Source of the DNA: Nonomuraea polychroma | GTDB taxonomy: Bacteria > Actinomycetota > Actinomycetes > Streptosporangiales > Streptosporangiaceae | Assembly: GCF_004011505.1 (NCBI RefSeq) | Contig: NZ_SAUN01000001.1 | Coordinates: forward strand, 434,001 to 498,000 | Direction of reading: 5' to 3' | Length of the DNA: 64,000 nucleotides | Shown here: positions 29,260-39,268 of the stretch, piece by piece | Numbering within the stretch: position 1 is the first letter of the stretch | Layout: each line of letters opens with the position of its first letter | Translations under genes and position numbers: made by a program | Notes under the pieces: model-generated | The model's input: only the letters and a program-made list of their open reading frames with translations | Databases searched by the model: none | Told to the model about the DNA's origin: nothing

Positions 29260-29684
29260 GTCGCCGCCTCCCGCTGTCGCCCCTGCAGTGAGTCTCCCCA
29301 GCTCACAGGGCCGTGAACATCACCCTGTGTGGCCGCGCATCCGGTGAAATCGAACGCAGGGGCGTACGGCTTGAAGAACTCGTCGTCGGCGGTTCGCCGG
29401 TGTGCGGAAGCCGTCTCAGCAGGCGTACGGCGGTGGACAAATGGTCGCCCGGCAGCGCTGTGCCCCCTCACCGCCGCAGAAGGCGGGCGGGTGACGGCGG
29501 CCCGCGCTCCGTACGCTCCGTGCGCTGCCGCGGTTCCTTCGTGTTGCTGATGTGATCGAACAGCCGTTCGGCTACGATGGAACAACGCCGAGCCGCGTCT
29601 TCCCCGGCAGTCGCAGAAAATGTCGGTGGCAGGCCGTAGGTTTCACTCGACTGATCGGACCACGACCCTCCAGGGGGAGTTCCC
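29260..29684. promoter_or_regulatory. recA upstream region with SOS promoter
   Basis: 425 nt with no convincing gene; frames in it have shadow-like compositions. The informative part is a LexA-type palindrome at 29556-29571 followed at once by TACGAT (29573-29578), a plausible -10 element, about 106 nt before the recA start. GGGGGAG immediately precedes the ATG as ribosome binding site. Confidence 0.6.
29556..29571. promoter_or_regulatory. LexA (SOS) box of recA
   Basis: TCGAAC-agcc-GTTCGG matches the Gram-positive/actinobacterial LexA consensus (TCGAAC-N4-GTTCGA) in 11 of 12 positions. Location directly before the -10-like TACGAT explains DNA-damage control of recA. Confidence 0.85.
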
Positions 29685-30776
<1,092 letters not shown>

Positions 30777-30792
30777 TCGTTCAACCCCATGA

Positions 30793-32286
30793 GTGACACC
30801 AACCGGCCACAGGCGCCCCACCCCGCCCAGGGCGCCTGGCCTGCCCGAGTCCACATTCAGAGCGCCCAGCCCGGCCGTCTGTGCGCCACCACCCAGTCCG
30901 GAGGGCGAGCGGTTGCGTAGCTCATCGGACAGCGCCTGGCCAGGCGGGCGGGACCTCGCGCGTTCGGCGTCGGACGGCTGGCCGTCGCTCGACGAATGGC
31001 GCACACAACGCGACCGCCAGCGCACCTCAGAAGCGCCAAGCCAGGACCCGCCAGAAGCGCCAAGCCAGGACCGGCCCTCAGGACTCCACGAAGACCAGCC
31101 GACCACGCCTGTCCCCTCTCCAGAGCACGGACCGATCCCCGCTGCCGACGTCAGTGAGAGGCCGGCCGTCGATGACCAGGACGACGACTCCACTCCGCAC
31201 GTCCAGGACCGCGCCGATCCGGGGCGGGAGGGGCGGGAGCGTGCCGACGACGCCCCTGCCGGTCGCGGCTACGGGGGCGAGGGCTGGCACTCCGAGGTGC
31301 TGGCCGGCAGCAGCTGGTTCGCGGACGACCAGCCGTCCGGTGCCGAACGGGCGAGGTCTCGTCCGAGCGGCACGGGCGAGCAGGCCACCACCAGGAAACG
31401 AACGGCAAGAAACCGCCGCCGCGGTGACCGTTCCGCCGATGAGCTCGGCGGGCAGGTCGGCGGAGGGGTGGGCGGCGAGTCCGGCGGCTACGTCGGCGAT
31501 GCGGGCGACGCGGTGGGTGGCGGGTCTGCAGGTCGGTTCGGCGGCACGGTCGGTGGCGAGTTCGGTGGTTCGTCCGATGGCGGCTCCGGTGGTCGGTTCG
31601 GCGACGCGGACGATGGCGAGTCTGCAGGGTGGTCCGGTGGCGAGGCCGAGGGCCGATCCTCAGGGCGGCGGGCCGGAGGCCGGTCCAAGGGGCTGACGGG
31701 GAACGGCTCGCGGGGCGGAAAGAGCCGGTCGCGGCGCGGTGGGTGGCTGGCCGACGGACCCGAGGCCGGTAGTGCTGCGGCTTCCGGACCGGATGCGGAT
31801 CCGGAGTCGGTGGCTCGGGCCATTTGCCTGCGTCTGCTCACGATGGCTCCCAAGACCCGAGCCCAGCTCGCCGAGGCGCTACGGAAGCGGGACGTGCCGG
31901 AGGAGGCCGCCGAGGCGGTGCTCAGCCGGTTCTCCGAGCTGGGCCTGATCAACGACGAGGCGTTCGCGGAGGCCTGGGTCGATTCCCGGCATCACGGCCG
32001 CGGCCTGGCCCGGCGTGCCCTGGCGGCCGAGCTGCGCCACCGGGGGGTGGACAACGACACGGTCAAGGAAGCCGTGGAGCGTTTGGACCCCGACCAGGAG
32101 GCGGAGACGGCTCGTCGGCTGGTGGATCGTAAGCTCGCCGCCACCCGATCCTTGGACCCGCAAACCCGCACCCGCCGCCTCGCGGGCATGCTCGCCCGCA
32201 AGGGTTACTCTTCCGGCCTGGCGTACCGCGTCATCCGGGAAGCCCTGGAGGAGGAAGGCATCGACCTGGAAGCCGACTTCCCCTGA
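30793..32286 (+). CDS. recX: Regulatory protein RecX with ~330-residue low-complexity N-terminal extension
   Basis: The C-terminal ~165 residues are RecX, a three-helix-repeat modulator of RecA filaments: AICLRLLTMAPKTRAQLAEA, GLINDEAFAEAWVDSRHHGR, GLARRALAAELRHRGVDNDT, VIREALEEEGIDLEADFP. The first ~330 residues are disordered: Pro/Ser-rich, then an imperfect Gly-rich repeat (GGRFGG, GGEFGGSSDGGSGGRFG) and a Lys/Arg patch. Typical RecX is 150-260 residues. The annotated GTG 30793 competes with an overlapping ATG 30789 in another frame that closes after 43 codons, so the true start may be internal or the 5' part may contain a frameshift. Coupled to recA. Confidence 0.85.
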   Translation: MTPTGHRRPTPPRAPGLPESTFRAPSPAVCAPPPSPEGERLRSSSDSAWPGGRDLARSASDGWPSLDEWRTQRDRQRTSEAPSQDPPEAPSQDRPSGLHEDQPTTPVPSPEHGPIPAADVSERPAVDDQDDDSTPHVQDRADPGREGRERADDAPAGRGYGGEGWHSEVLAGSSWFADDQPSGAERARSRPSGTGEQATTRKRTARNRRRGDRSADELGGQVGGGVGGESGGYVGDAGDAVGGGSAGRFGGTVGGEFGGSSDGGSGGRFGDADDGESAGWSGGEAEGRSSGRRAGGRSKGLTGNGSRGGKSRSRRGGWLADGPEAGSAAASGPDADPESVARAICLRLLTMAPKTRAQLAEALRKRDVPEEAAEAVLSRFSELGLINDEAFAEAWVDSRHHGRGLARRALAAELRHRGVDNDTVKEAVERLDPDQEAETARRLVDRKLAATRSLDPQTRTRRLAGMLARKGYSSGLAYRVIREALEEEGIDLEADFP

Positions 32287-33080
32287 CATCCAGGGCGCTC
32301 CGCCGACGTCCCGGTCGCTCCGCTGCCCTCCGGCGTCCTCCGCTGACGTCCGGCGCCGTCCCGTGACGTCCGGCGCCGTCCCCCCGTGACGTCCGGCGCG
32401 CTGTGCTGGCGTCTCGGTCGGTCCGCTGGCGTCCGGCGCGCTGTGCTGGCGTCTCGGTCGGTCCGCTGGCGTCCGGCGCGCTCTGCTGGCATCCGGTGCT
32501 CGCTCTGACATCCGCTGCTCCGCTGCTCCGCGGCTCGCGGTGCTGGGGTTCTCCGTGCGTGGCGCCCTCCGCCTTCCCGGCCGGGCAAAGATCGGGACTT
32601 TGTGTTTTGTTCACATTTTTCTTGCTCTTCCTGGACAGGCTGGGACTCAAGGGGGCCCGCGCCGGGTCAGGATGCCCGTCACCGTGGACGGTTGCTGGAA
32701 TGCCTGGTCAGGCGGGGGAGACGGGCCCACGTGCGCGGAATACCGGTATTAATGGGGGATATTGGGCCGGGTGTGGAGATGCAGGCCCGTAAGACACGCT
32801 TGATGACGCGTTTGCTTGCTCGTGACCAGTTCGACGCATAACCTCGACGCAGTGAGGGAGTTACTCCGCGCAGCGCGGATTGCCATACCGGTGAACGACG
32901 GACGAACAAGCTTGGTTGATCGAGACGGGCGAGGTGTCGGCTTTCGTAGTCGACGCCCGGTCAGTCTTGGCTTGACATCGATCCTGGTGCCGAACGGGCT
33001 CTGCGCAGCGCGCTTGTGACCCCTCCCATGTCTGGGTCCGCGTTATGAGGTGTTGACGACGCGAGGAGGGCGGGGCGCAC
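32287..33080. other. Non-coding region between recX and rny
   Basis: 794 nt without a supported gene. The first 230 nt hold direct repeats (separate entry). The rest shows AT-richer patches (TTTGTGTTTTGTTCACATTT around 32600), a perfect 12-bp palindrome AATACCGGTATT at 32739-32750, and no recognisable RNA gene. It probably carries the rny promoter. GGAGGGCGGGGC before 33081 serves as the ribosome binding site. Confidence 0.5.
32343..32490. repeat. Direct repeats downstream of recX
   Basis: TGACGTCCGGCG occurs three times between 32344 and 32400, spaced 19-23 nt. It is followed by two exact tandem copies of a 40-nt unit (32401-32440 and 32441-32480) starting CTGTGCTGGCGTCTCGGTCG and ending with GTCCGGCGCG. 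A third copy begins at 32481 and decays. The shared GTCCGGCG core suggests both blocks grew from one motif by slippage. Confidence 0.9.
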
Positions 33081-34700
33081 ATGGGGCCGCTGGTCGTGGT
33101 GCTGATGGTGGCGGTGCTCGTGCTCGCGTTCGGGATGATCGTCGCGCTTCTCGTCGTCATACGCCGCACCTCCGGCGACATTCCGAGAGCGGGGGCCAAA
33201 CCGAGCCCCGAGCAGATGCAGGTCGCGCACGAGGAGATCGAGCAGGCGCGTGAGGAGGCGCGGGAGATCCGCCACAAGGCGGAGAGCGATGCCGAGGAGA
33301 TCCTGCGCAGATCCGAGGCGGCCGCCGAGAGCGCCGCGCAGATGCGCCAAGAGGTCGAGCAGGAGAGCCGGATACTCAAGTCCGAGCTCAAGGAGCTGCG
33401 CGCCGACCTCGAACGCAGGGAGGCCCGGCTGGCCGAGCGGGAGCAGCGGCTGGACGAGGAGGCCAGGCGGCAGGCCGAGCGGGACAGGAAGCTCGCCGAG
33501 ACCGAGATCGAGCTCGCCGACCGGCGCGATGAGCTGCTCCAGGTCGAGCAGGAACGCCGGGTCATCCTGGAGCGGGTCGCCGGGCTGACCTCCGACCAGG
33601 CCAAGGCCGAGCTGGTCAAGGAGATCGAGAACCAGGCCAAGCGCGAGGCCGCACTGATCGTCAGGGAGATCGAGGGCGACGCCCGCAAGGAGGGCGAGAA
33701 GCGGGCGACCAAGATCGTGACGCTGGCCGTGCAGCGGCTCGCGGCCGAGCAGACCGCGGAGTCGGTCGTCAGCGTGCTTCACCTGCCCGGCGACGAGATG
33801 AAGGGCCGCATCATCGGCCGTGAGGGTCGCAACATCCGGGCGTTCGAGTCCACGACCGGGGTGAATCTCATCATCGACGACACACCTGAGGCGGTGTTGT
33901 TGTCCTGTTTCGACCCGGTCAGGAGGGAGACGGCGCGACTCACGCTGGAGAAGCTCGTGCTCGACGGCCGCATCCACCCGCAGCGCATCGAGGAGGCGCA
34001 CGACCGCAGCCGCCAGGAGGTGCAGGACCTGTGCGCGAGAGCCGGTGAGGACGCCCTGGTGGAGCTGGGCATCACCGACATGCACCCCGAGCTGACGCTG
34101 CTGCTCGGACAGCTGAGATACCGCACCTCGTACGGGCAGAACGTGCTGAAACACCTCATCGAGTCCGCGCACATCGCCGGCATCATGGCCGCCGAGCTGA
34201 AGATGAACCAGACGCTGCTGAAGCGCTGCGCCCTGCTGCACGACATCGGCAAGGCGCTCACGCATGAGGTCGAGGGCAGCCACGCGCTGATCGGCGCGGA
34301 GATCGCCCGCCGCTACGGCGAAGAGGAAGACGTGGTGCACGCCATCGAGGCGCACCACAACGAGGTCGAGGTACGCACCGTCGAGGCGGTGCTCACGCAG
34401 GCCGCCGACGCGATCAGCGGCAGCCGGCCCGGCGCCCGCCGCGAGTCCCTGGAGGCATACGTCAAGCGGCTGGAGCGGCTGGAGGAGATCGCGCAGTCGT
34501 ACGAGGGCGTGGAGAAGGTGTTCGCCATGCAGGCCGGGCGGGAGATCCGGGTCATGGTCAAGCCGGACGCGATCGACGACATCCAGGCCCAGGTGATCGC
34601 CAGGGACGTGGCCAAGCAGGTGGAAGAGGAGCTGACCTACCCCGGGCAGATCCGGATCACGGTCGTGCGGGAGTCTCGCGCCACCGAGTTCGCCCGCTGA
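33081..34700 (+). CDS. rny: Ribonuclease Y
   Basis: A 539-residue membrane-anchored endoribonuclease for mRNA turnover. N-terminal membrane helix ([20 protein letters not shown]), long coiled coil (residues ~45-200, rich in Glu/Arg heptads), KH domain [15 protein letters not shown], then the HD domain with [20 protein letters not shown] and EAHHNEVE metal ligands. Length is normal for the family (~520). RNase Y is patchy in actinobacteria, many of which use RNase E/J, so its presence here is informative about lineage. It is convergent with the S9 peptidase. Confidence 0.95.
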   Translation: MGPLVVVLMVAVLVLAFGMIVALLVVIRRTSGDIPRAGAKPSPEQMQVAHEEIEQAREEAREIRHKAESDAEEILRRSEAAAESAAQMRQEVEQESRILKSELKELRADLERREARLAEREQRLDEEARRQAERDRKLAETEIELADRRDELLQVEQERRVILERVAGLTSDQAKAELVKEIENQAKREAALIVREIEGDARKEGEKRATKIVTLAVQRLAAEQTAESVVSVLHLPGDEMKGRIIGREGRNIRAFESTTGVNLIIDDTPEAVLLSCFDPVRRETARLTLEKLVLDGRIHPQRIEEAHDRSRQEVQDLCARAGEDALVELGITDMHPELTLLLGQLRYRTSYGQNVLKHLIESAHIAGIMAAELKMNQTLLKRCALLHDIGKALTHEVEGSHALIGAEIARRYGEEEDVVHAIEAHHNEVEVRTVEAVLTQAADAISGSRPGARRESLEAYVKRLERLEEIAQSYEGVEKVFAMQAGREIRVMVKPDAIDDIQAQVIARDVAKQVEEELTYPGQIRITVVRESRATEFAR

Positions 34701-34710
34701 GCCCCATGCA

Positions 34711-36615
34711 TTACGCGAAGATCTGCTGGTAGAAGGCGAGTTCGGCGGCGAGGGCGGCAGCGCGGGTCTCGGTGCGGCGGAAGCCGTGCGACTCGCCGTC
34801 GAAGGCGAGGTACGTACAGGAGATCCCGCGCTCGGACAGCGCGTCGGCGAAGGCGGTGGACTGCTCGGGCGGCACCACGGGATCATCCAGCCCCTGCAGC
34901 AACAACATGGGGCAGGAGACGCCGTCGACGAGGGCGAGCGGTTCGCGAGCGGCGTAGACCTGCGGATCTTCCGGTCCGACCAGCCACTCCACGTAGCGGG
35001 ACTCGAAGTCGTGGGTGTGGGCGACGAGCGGGGCGAGCGCGCTGACACCGTAGTACGAGACCCCGCCCGCGAACACGTCGGACCGGCAGCAGGCCGCCAT
35101 CACGGTCCAGCCGCCCGCGCTGCCGCCGCGTACCGCGATCCTGGCCGGATCGGCGAGCCCTCCGGCGGCCAGTCCTTCGGCGGCGGCCACGACATCGGCC
35201 ACGTCCACCAGCCCCCACAGCCCCTTCAGCCGCTCGCGGTAGGCCCGGCCGTAGCCGGTGGAGCCGCCGTAGTTGACGTCGAGCACGCCGATGCCGCGCG
35301 AGGTCAGGAACGCCTTCTCCAGGTCGAGCGCGGTGTTGGCGTGCGCGGTCGGCCCGCCGTGCACGAAGATCACGTACGGTGGCAGCCTGCCCTCGGAGGC
35401 CGGGCCGTACGGTGGATAGAGGAAGGCGTGGACCTCCCCGCCCACCCGCATCGGTTGCGGAACGGGCAGGTAGGCGGGGTCGGGCAGCCGGTCCCGGTCC
35501 TGCCTGAGCACCCGGGCGGCAACCACCGCCGTGCCTGCGGCCCCGCCTGCCGCCGTGCCTGCGGCCCCGCCTGCCGCCGCGTCTGCCGCCGCGTCTGCGG
35601 CCCCGCCTGCCGTCGTGTCCACGGTGACGACCGACCGGGGGATCGCGGCGGCGTACCCGATCCCGGTCACGAATGTGCCGTCGGCGGTCAGCGCGCCGTC
35701 CCACCCGCTGTAAGGCACGTCGAGGTCGGTCAGCGTGCCCGACGCGGCGTCGAGCACGCCCAGCCGCAGGTCGCCCCGCCCGTGCAGGACCGCCAGCCGG
35801 CCGTCGCCGAGCACGGCGTACGGCCGCCCGCCCAGCTGCCACGGCGGCAGGGCGAACTCCTCCTCGGCCGGATGGAGCTCCCGCAGGCCGTCGCCGCGCA
35901 GGCCGGCCTCGTAGAGGTTCCACCAGCCGGAGCGGTCGGAGATCAGGTAGAGGCGGGAGTCGTCGCGCCATGAGGGGGCGAGCACGGACTCCGCCGGACC
36001 GCCCCGCACCGTCCAGGAGCCGCCGCCCCCCGCCAGCGGGGTGACGCGGAGCTCGGTGCCGTCCCACGGCATACGCGGGTGGTTCCAGCACACATAGGCC
36101 AGATGCCGGCCGTCGGGGGAGATGGCGGGAGAAGCGTAGAAGTCGCAGCCGGTGGCCCATTCGCGCCCCTCGCCGCCCTCCAGCGGGATCGACACGATCC
36201 CCCGGGTGACCTTCCCGTCCTCGGCGTGCCGCTCGCGTACACACCACACCTGGCCGTCGTGGATCAGCAGATCGGCGTAACGGCAGCCCTCCGGGGTGAG
36301 GGGTTTGGGCTCGCCGTCAGTGCCGAGGAGGTAGAGCCGCTGGTCCTTGAGGTGGGCGAAGACCACCTCGCCCGTGGGGGTCACGGCATACGGCCGCCCG
36401 CCGTACTCGTGGACCCGGGTGCGCGCGTTCCACGGCGCGGGCAGCAGCTCGCGGCAGGTACCGTCGGCGGCGCGGCACATGATCGTGGTGCGCCCGCCCT
36501 CTCCCGGACGGTCCTCGGTCCACCACACCCGGCCGTCCTGGGCCGTCGGCCAGGCAGGGCGCACGCCCGAACCGGCCACATCTCTGGTCGATATGGGGGA
36601 GGGCCAGAAAGGCAT
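34711..36615 (-). CDS. S9-family (prolyl oligopeptidase-like) serine peptidase
   Basis: A 634-residue enzyme: an N-terminal beta-propeller of WD/PD40-like repeats (ISPDGRHLAYVCWNHPRMPW, LYLISDRSGWWNLYEA) and a C-terminal alpha/beta hydrolase. Catalytic triad: Ser in RGGSAGGWT, Asp in LLLQGLDDPVVP, His in DGESHGF. No signal peptide, so cytoplasmic peptide degradation is likely (acylaminoacyl- or dipeptidyl-peptidase-like). Between propeller and hydrolase is an Ala/Gly-rich repeated insert of ~35 residues (AADAAADAAAGGAAGTAAGG), encoded by slippage-prone DNA at 35522-35625. Confidence 0.9.
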   Translation of the reverse strand: MPFWPSPISTRDVAGSGVRPAWPTAQDGRVWWTEDRPGEGGRTTIMCRAADGTCRELLPAPWNARTRVHEYGGRPYAVTPTGEVVFAHLKDQRLYLLGTDGEPKPLTPEGCRYADLLIHDGQVWCVRERHAEDGKVTRGIVSIPLEGGEGREWATGCDFYASPAISPDGRHLAYVCWNHPRMPWDGTELRVTPLAGGGGSWTVRGGPAESVLAPSWRDDSRLYLISDRSGWWNLYEAGLRGDGLRELHPAEEEFALPPWQLGGRPYAVLGDGRLAVLHGRGDLRLGVLDAASGTLTDLDVPYSGWDGALTADGTFVTGIGYAAAIPRSVVTVDTTAGGAADAAADAAAGGAAGTAAGGAAGTAVVAARVLRQDRDRLPDPAYLPVPQPMRVGGEVHAFLYPPYGPASEGRLPPYVIFVHGGPTAHANTALDLEKAFLTSRGIGVLDVNYGGSTGYGRAYRERLKGLWGLVDVADVVAAAEGLAAGGLADPARIAVRGGSAGGWTVMAACCRSDVFAGGVSYYGVSALAPLVAHTHDFESRYVEWLVGPEDPQVYAAREPLALVDGVSCPMLLLQGLDDPVVPPEQSTAFADALSERGISCTYLAFDGESHGFRRTETRAAALAAELAFYQQIFA

Positions 36616-36664
36616 ACCCGCATCCTGCCGGAAGATCGCCGAGCGTGCGGGCGGTCCCCCGAGA

Positions 36665-37516
36665 TCAGGGGCAACCCTCGGGGCGCGGCAGGGAGGAGGG
36701 GAGCCTGAGCCCCGTCTTGCCGAACCATTTGTGCAGCAGCCGCGTGGCCGTGCCGTCCCGCCACATCTGGGCGATCGCCCGGTTGACGGCCTCGCAGGTG
36801 GCGGTGTCGCCCTTCTTCAGCCCCACAGCCCACTTCTCCTCGTGGAAGGGGTCGTTGAGCAGCCTGAACCGGCCGGGCTCGGCCTCGGCGAAGCCGGCCA
36901 GGATCAGGTTCTGGGTGCTGATCGCGTCGAGCCGGCCGTCGGCGAGCTTGCGCACGCAGTCGGAGTAGTTCGTCGCGGGCACCAGCTCCGCCGGCAGGTC
37001 CAGCTTTCCGTCCGGGGGCGGGTCGACGACCCTCCGGTACGAGTTCGAGCCCTCCGCCAGGCAGATCCGCTTGCCCCGCAGATCGGTCACCTTCTTGATC
37101 TGGGTCTCGTCGGCGCGGACCATCGTGTCCTGCTCAACGAGGACGTACGGCCCTGCGAACGTCACGTGGGGCTTGCGGGCCTCGGTGATGGCGTAGGTGG
37201 CGACGATCATGTCCACGGTGCCGTTCTGGAGCAGCGCCTCGCGGGTGGACGACGGCGACTCCCGCCAGGTGATGTGCACGTCCTCGCCGCCCGCCAGCGC
37301 GTTGACGACGTACCTGGCGACGTCGACGTCGAACCCGACAGGGTCGCCGGGACCGGTCTTCAGGCCCAGGCTCGGCTGGTCCCACTTGGTGCCGACGACG
37401 ACCCTTTCGGCACCCCTGATCTTCTCCACGACGGTGGTGTATCCGCCTCCGCCGCCGCACGCCGCCAGGGCCACCATGACCACGATGGCCGCCCCTGCCA
37501 ACGCCGCCACCAGCAT
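36665..37516 (-). CDS. Second glutamate-type ABC substrate-binding lipoprotein
   Basis: A 283-residue binding protein with a lipoprotein signal (MLVAALAGAAIVVMVALAAC) and the cluster F amino-acid-binding fold: TKWDQPSLGLK, GFDVDVARYVV, NGTVDMIVATYAITEAR, EGSNSYRRVVDPPPD. It is a clear paralogue of the binding protein at the head of the operon, including the TYTTVV-like mature N-terminus and the PPPDG block. It is the last gene after the two permeases, a position where importers do not normally carry a second receptor. Confidence 0.87.
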   Translation of the reverse strand: MLVAALAGAAIVVMVALAACGGGGGYTTVVEKIRGAERVVVGTKWDQPSLGLKTGPGDPVGFDVDVARYVVNALAGGEDVHITWRESPSSTREALLQNGTVDMIVATYAITEARKPHVTFAGPYVLVEQDTMVRADETQIKKVTDLRGKRICLAEGSNSYRRVVDPPPDGKLDLPAELVPATNYSDCVRKLADGRLDAISTQNLILAGFAEAEPGRFRLLNDPFHEEKWAVGLKKGDTATCEAVNRAIAQMWRDGTATRLLHKWFGKTGLRLPSSLPRPEGCP

Positions 37517-37627
37517 GTTTACGAGTGTGTGCGCGGGGAAACCTTCGCAAACCGGACTTGCCGAGAAATGGAATTCTCTTGGCGATCTACGGATGTACGG
37601 GCGGCGGGCGGTCGGCCCGCCGCCCGG

Positions 37628-38545
37628 TCACTCGCCTGTGTCGGACAGGGTCGGGCCGGCCACGGCACCGCCCGCGCCGGCCGCCAGGGCGATGCCGCCC
37701 GCGCCGGGCGGCGCGACGGGTCTCGCAGCGGTCTTGCGGCTACGCCTGCTGCGCTGCTCCAGCCAGGTGGCCAGGGCGCTGAGCGCCATGTTGAGCAGCA
37801 CGTAAATGATTCCGATGACGATGGCCGCCGGGATCAGCGAGCCGAAGAGAGCGGCGGGCAGGATCTTGAACCCGGTGTTGAGCAGGTCAACGTAGGCGAT
37901 GATGTAGCCGAGCGCGGTGTCCTTCAGCAGCACGACGAGCTGGCTGATGATTGCCGGCATCATCGCCGTGACGGCCTGCGGCAGCAGCACCAGCCGCATG
38001 ACCTGGTTCTTGCGCATGCCCACCGCGTACGCGGCCTCGGACTGGCCCTTCGGCACCGCGTTCACGCCGGCCCTGACGACCTCGGCGAGCACCGAGCCGT
38101 TGTACAGGGTCAGGCCCAGGACCACGGCCATGAACGCGTAGTCGCCGCCGCCCATCAGCTGCGGGGCCAGGTAGAAGATGAAGAAGATCAGCAGCAGCAG
38201 CGGGATGGCGCGGAAGACCTCGACCACCACACCGGCCGGGATCCGGATCCACTTGTGGTCGGACAGCCTGGCCAGGCCGAAGATCGCGCCGAAGGCCAGC
38301 GCCAGTACCGCGGCCACCGCCGCGGCCCGCAGCGTGCCGATCAGGCCCGGGATGATCCAGGTCTCCCACGTGTGCCACCGCAGGAACGGCTGCCAAATCT
38401 TGGCTTCCCACTGGCCCTTGGCGTCGAAGCCGGCCCAGATGCCGTAGAGCGCGCCGGCAACCAGGGCGGCGCCGACCACCGTGAGCAGGCCGTTGCGCAC
38501 CCGCGCGCGCGGGCCGGGGGCGTCGAAGAGGACGGAGGTGCTCAT
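37628..38545 (-). CDS. gluD: Glutamate ABC transporter permease, GluD type
   Basis: A 305-residue polar amino-acid permease with a long N-terminal cytoplasmic/linker part, membrane segments (GLLTVVGAALVAGALYGIWA, AIPLLLLIFFIFYLAPQL) and the family loop GVNAVPKGQSEAAYAVGM. The Ala/Arg-rich tail is cytoplasmic. ATG 38545 overlaps the preceding permease stop by 4 nt. It forms the channel with the GluC-type protein. Confidence 0.88.
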   Translation of the reverse strand: MSTSVLFDAPGPRARVRNGLLTVVGAALVAGALYGIWAGFDAKGQWEAKIWQPFLRWHTWETWIIPGLIGTLRAAAVAAVLALAFGAIFGLARLSDHKWIRIPAGVVVEVFRAIPLLLLIFFIFYLAPQLMGGGDYAFMAVVLGLTLYNGSVLAEVVRAGVNAVPKGQSEAAYAVGMRKNQVMRLVLLPQAVTAMMPAIISQLVVLLKDTALGYIIAYVDLLNTGFKILPAALFGSLIPAAIVIGIIYVLLNMALSALATWLEQRSRRSRKTAARPVAPPGAGGIALAAGAGGAVAGPTLSDTGE

Positions 38546-39210
38546 CGGACCACCGCCAGGCGCCGCGACAACCAGCCGGTGAAGAAGCCGATGGGCATGG
38601 TCAGCGCCATGAACGCGACGACGATGCCCAGGAAGATCGGGATCGACGCGCCGGTCGTGTCGAACACTTCCTTCATCGTGGCCGCCGCGTCCAGCAGGAA
38701 CCCGCCGGCGGTCGCGACCGTGGTGTTCTTGATCATCGCGATCATCACGCTACCCAGCGGTGCGATGACCGACCGGAACGCCTGAGGCAGGATGATCATC
38801 GTCAGGGATTGCATGAACGTCAGCCCGATCGCCCTGGCCGCCTCCGCCTGCCCGAGTGGCACCGTGTTGACGCCGGCACGCAGCGCCTCGCACACGAAGG
38901 CCGCGGTGTAGGCGGACAGACCCATGGCGACGAGCCAGAAGGAGTTCGTCGTCGGCTGGTCCGAGAAGACCAGGCCGAGGGTGTCGCTCAGGCCCAGCGC
39001 CGAGAACGCCAGCACCAGCGTCAGCGGGGTGTTGCGTACCACGTTGACGTAGAACGTGCCGGCCGCGCGCAGCACCGGCGTGGGGGAGACCCGCATCGCC
39101 ACCAGGATCGTGCCGAGGATCACGGACGCCACCGCACCCACGATCGACAGCTTGACGTTCTCCAGGAAGCCGAGCGCAAGCTCCGGGGCGTACTTGATTA
39201 GTTCGTCCAT
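38542..39210 (-). CDS. gluC: Glutamate ABC transporter permease, GluC type
   Basis: A 222-residue permease starting at ATG 39210 (MDELIKYAPELALGFLENVK); a GTG-like extension to 39225 is not needed. It has five hydrophobic segments and the ATPase-docking loop GVNTVPLGQAEAARAIGL. Partner of the overlapping GluD-type permease. Confidence 0.9.
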   Translation of the reverse strand: MDELIKYAPELALGFLENVKLSIVGAVASVILGTILVAMRVSPTPVLRAAGTFYVNVVRNTPLTLVLAFSALGLSDTLGLVFSDQPTTNSFWLVAMGLSAYTAAFVCEALRAGVNTVPLGQAEAARAIGLTFMQSLTMIILPQAFRSVIAPLGSVMIAMIKNTTVATAGGFLLDAAATMKEVFDTTGASIPIFLGIVVAFMALTMPIGFFTGWLSRRLAVVR

Positions 39211-39268
39211 CGTGCTCCACCGCATAGAGCGACGGCGGCCGGGATCCCGGCCGCCGTCCCTGACATGA

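Noticed and set aside
29313..29555. Frames upstream of recA
   Set aside because: Arg-rich, no domain, overlapping on both strands, and they run over the SOS promoter.
32343..32490. CRISPR array
   Set aside because: Repeats are directly tandem or separated by related sequence, with no unique spacers of constant length and no cas genes.
32754..32841. 29-codon frame starting MGDIGPGVEM before rny
   Set aside because: Too short, no ribosome binding site and no recognised family.
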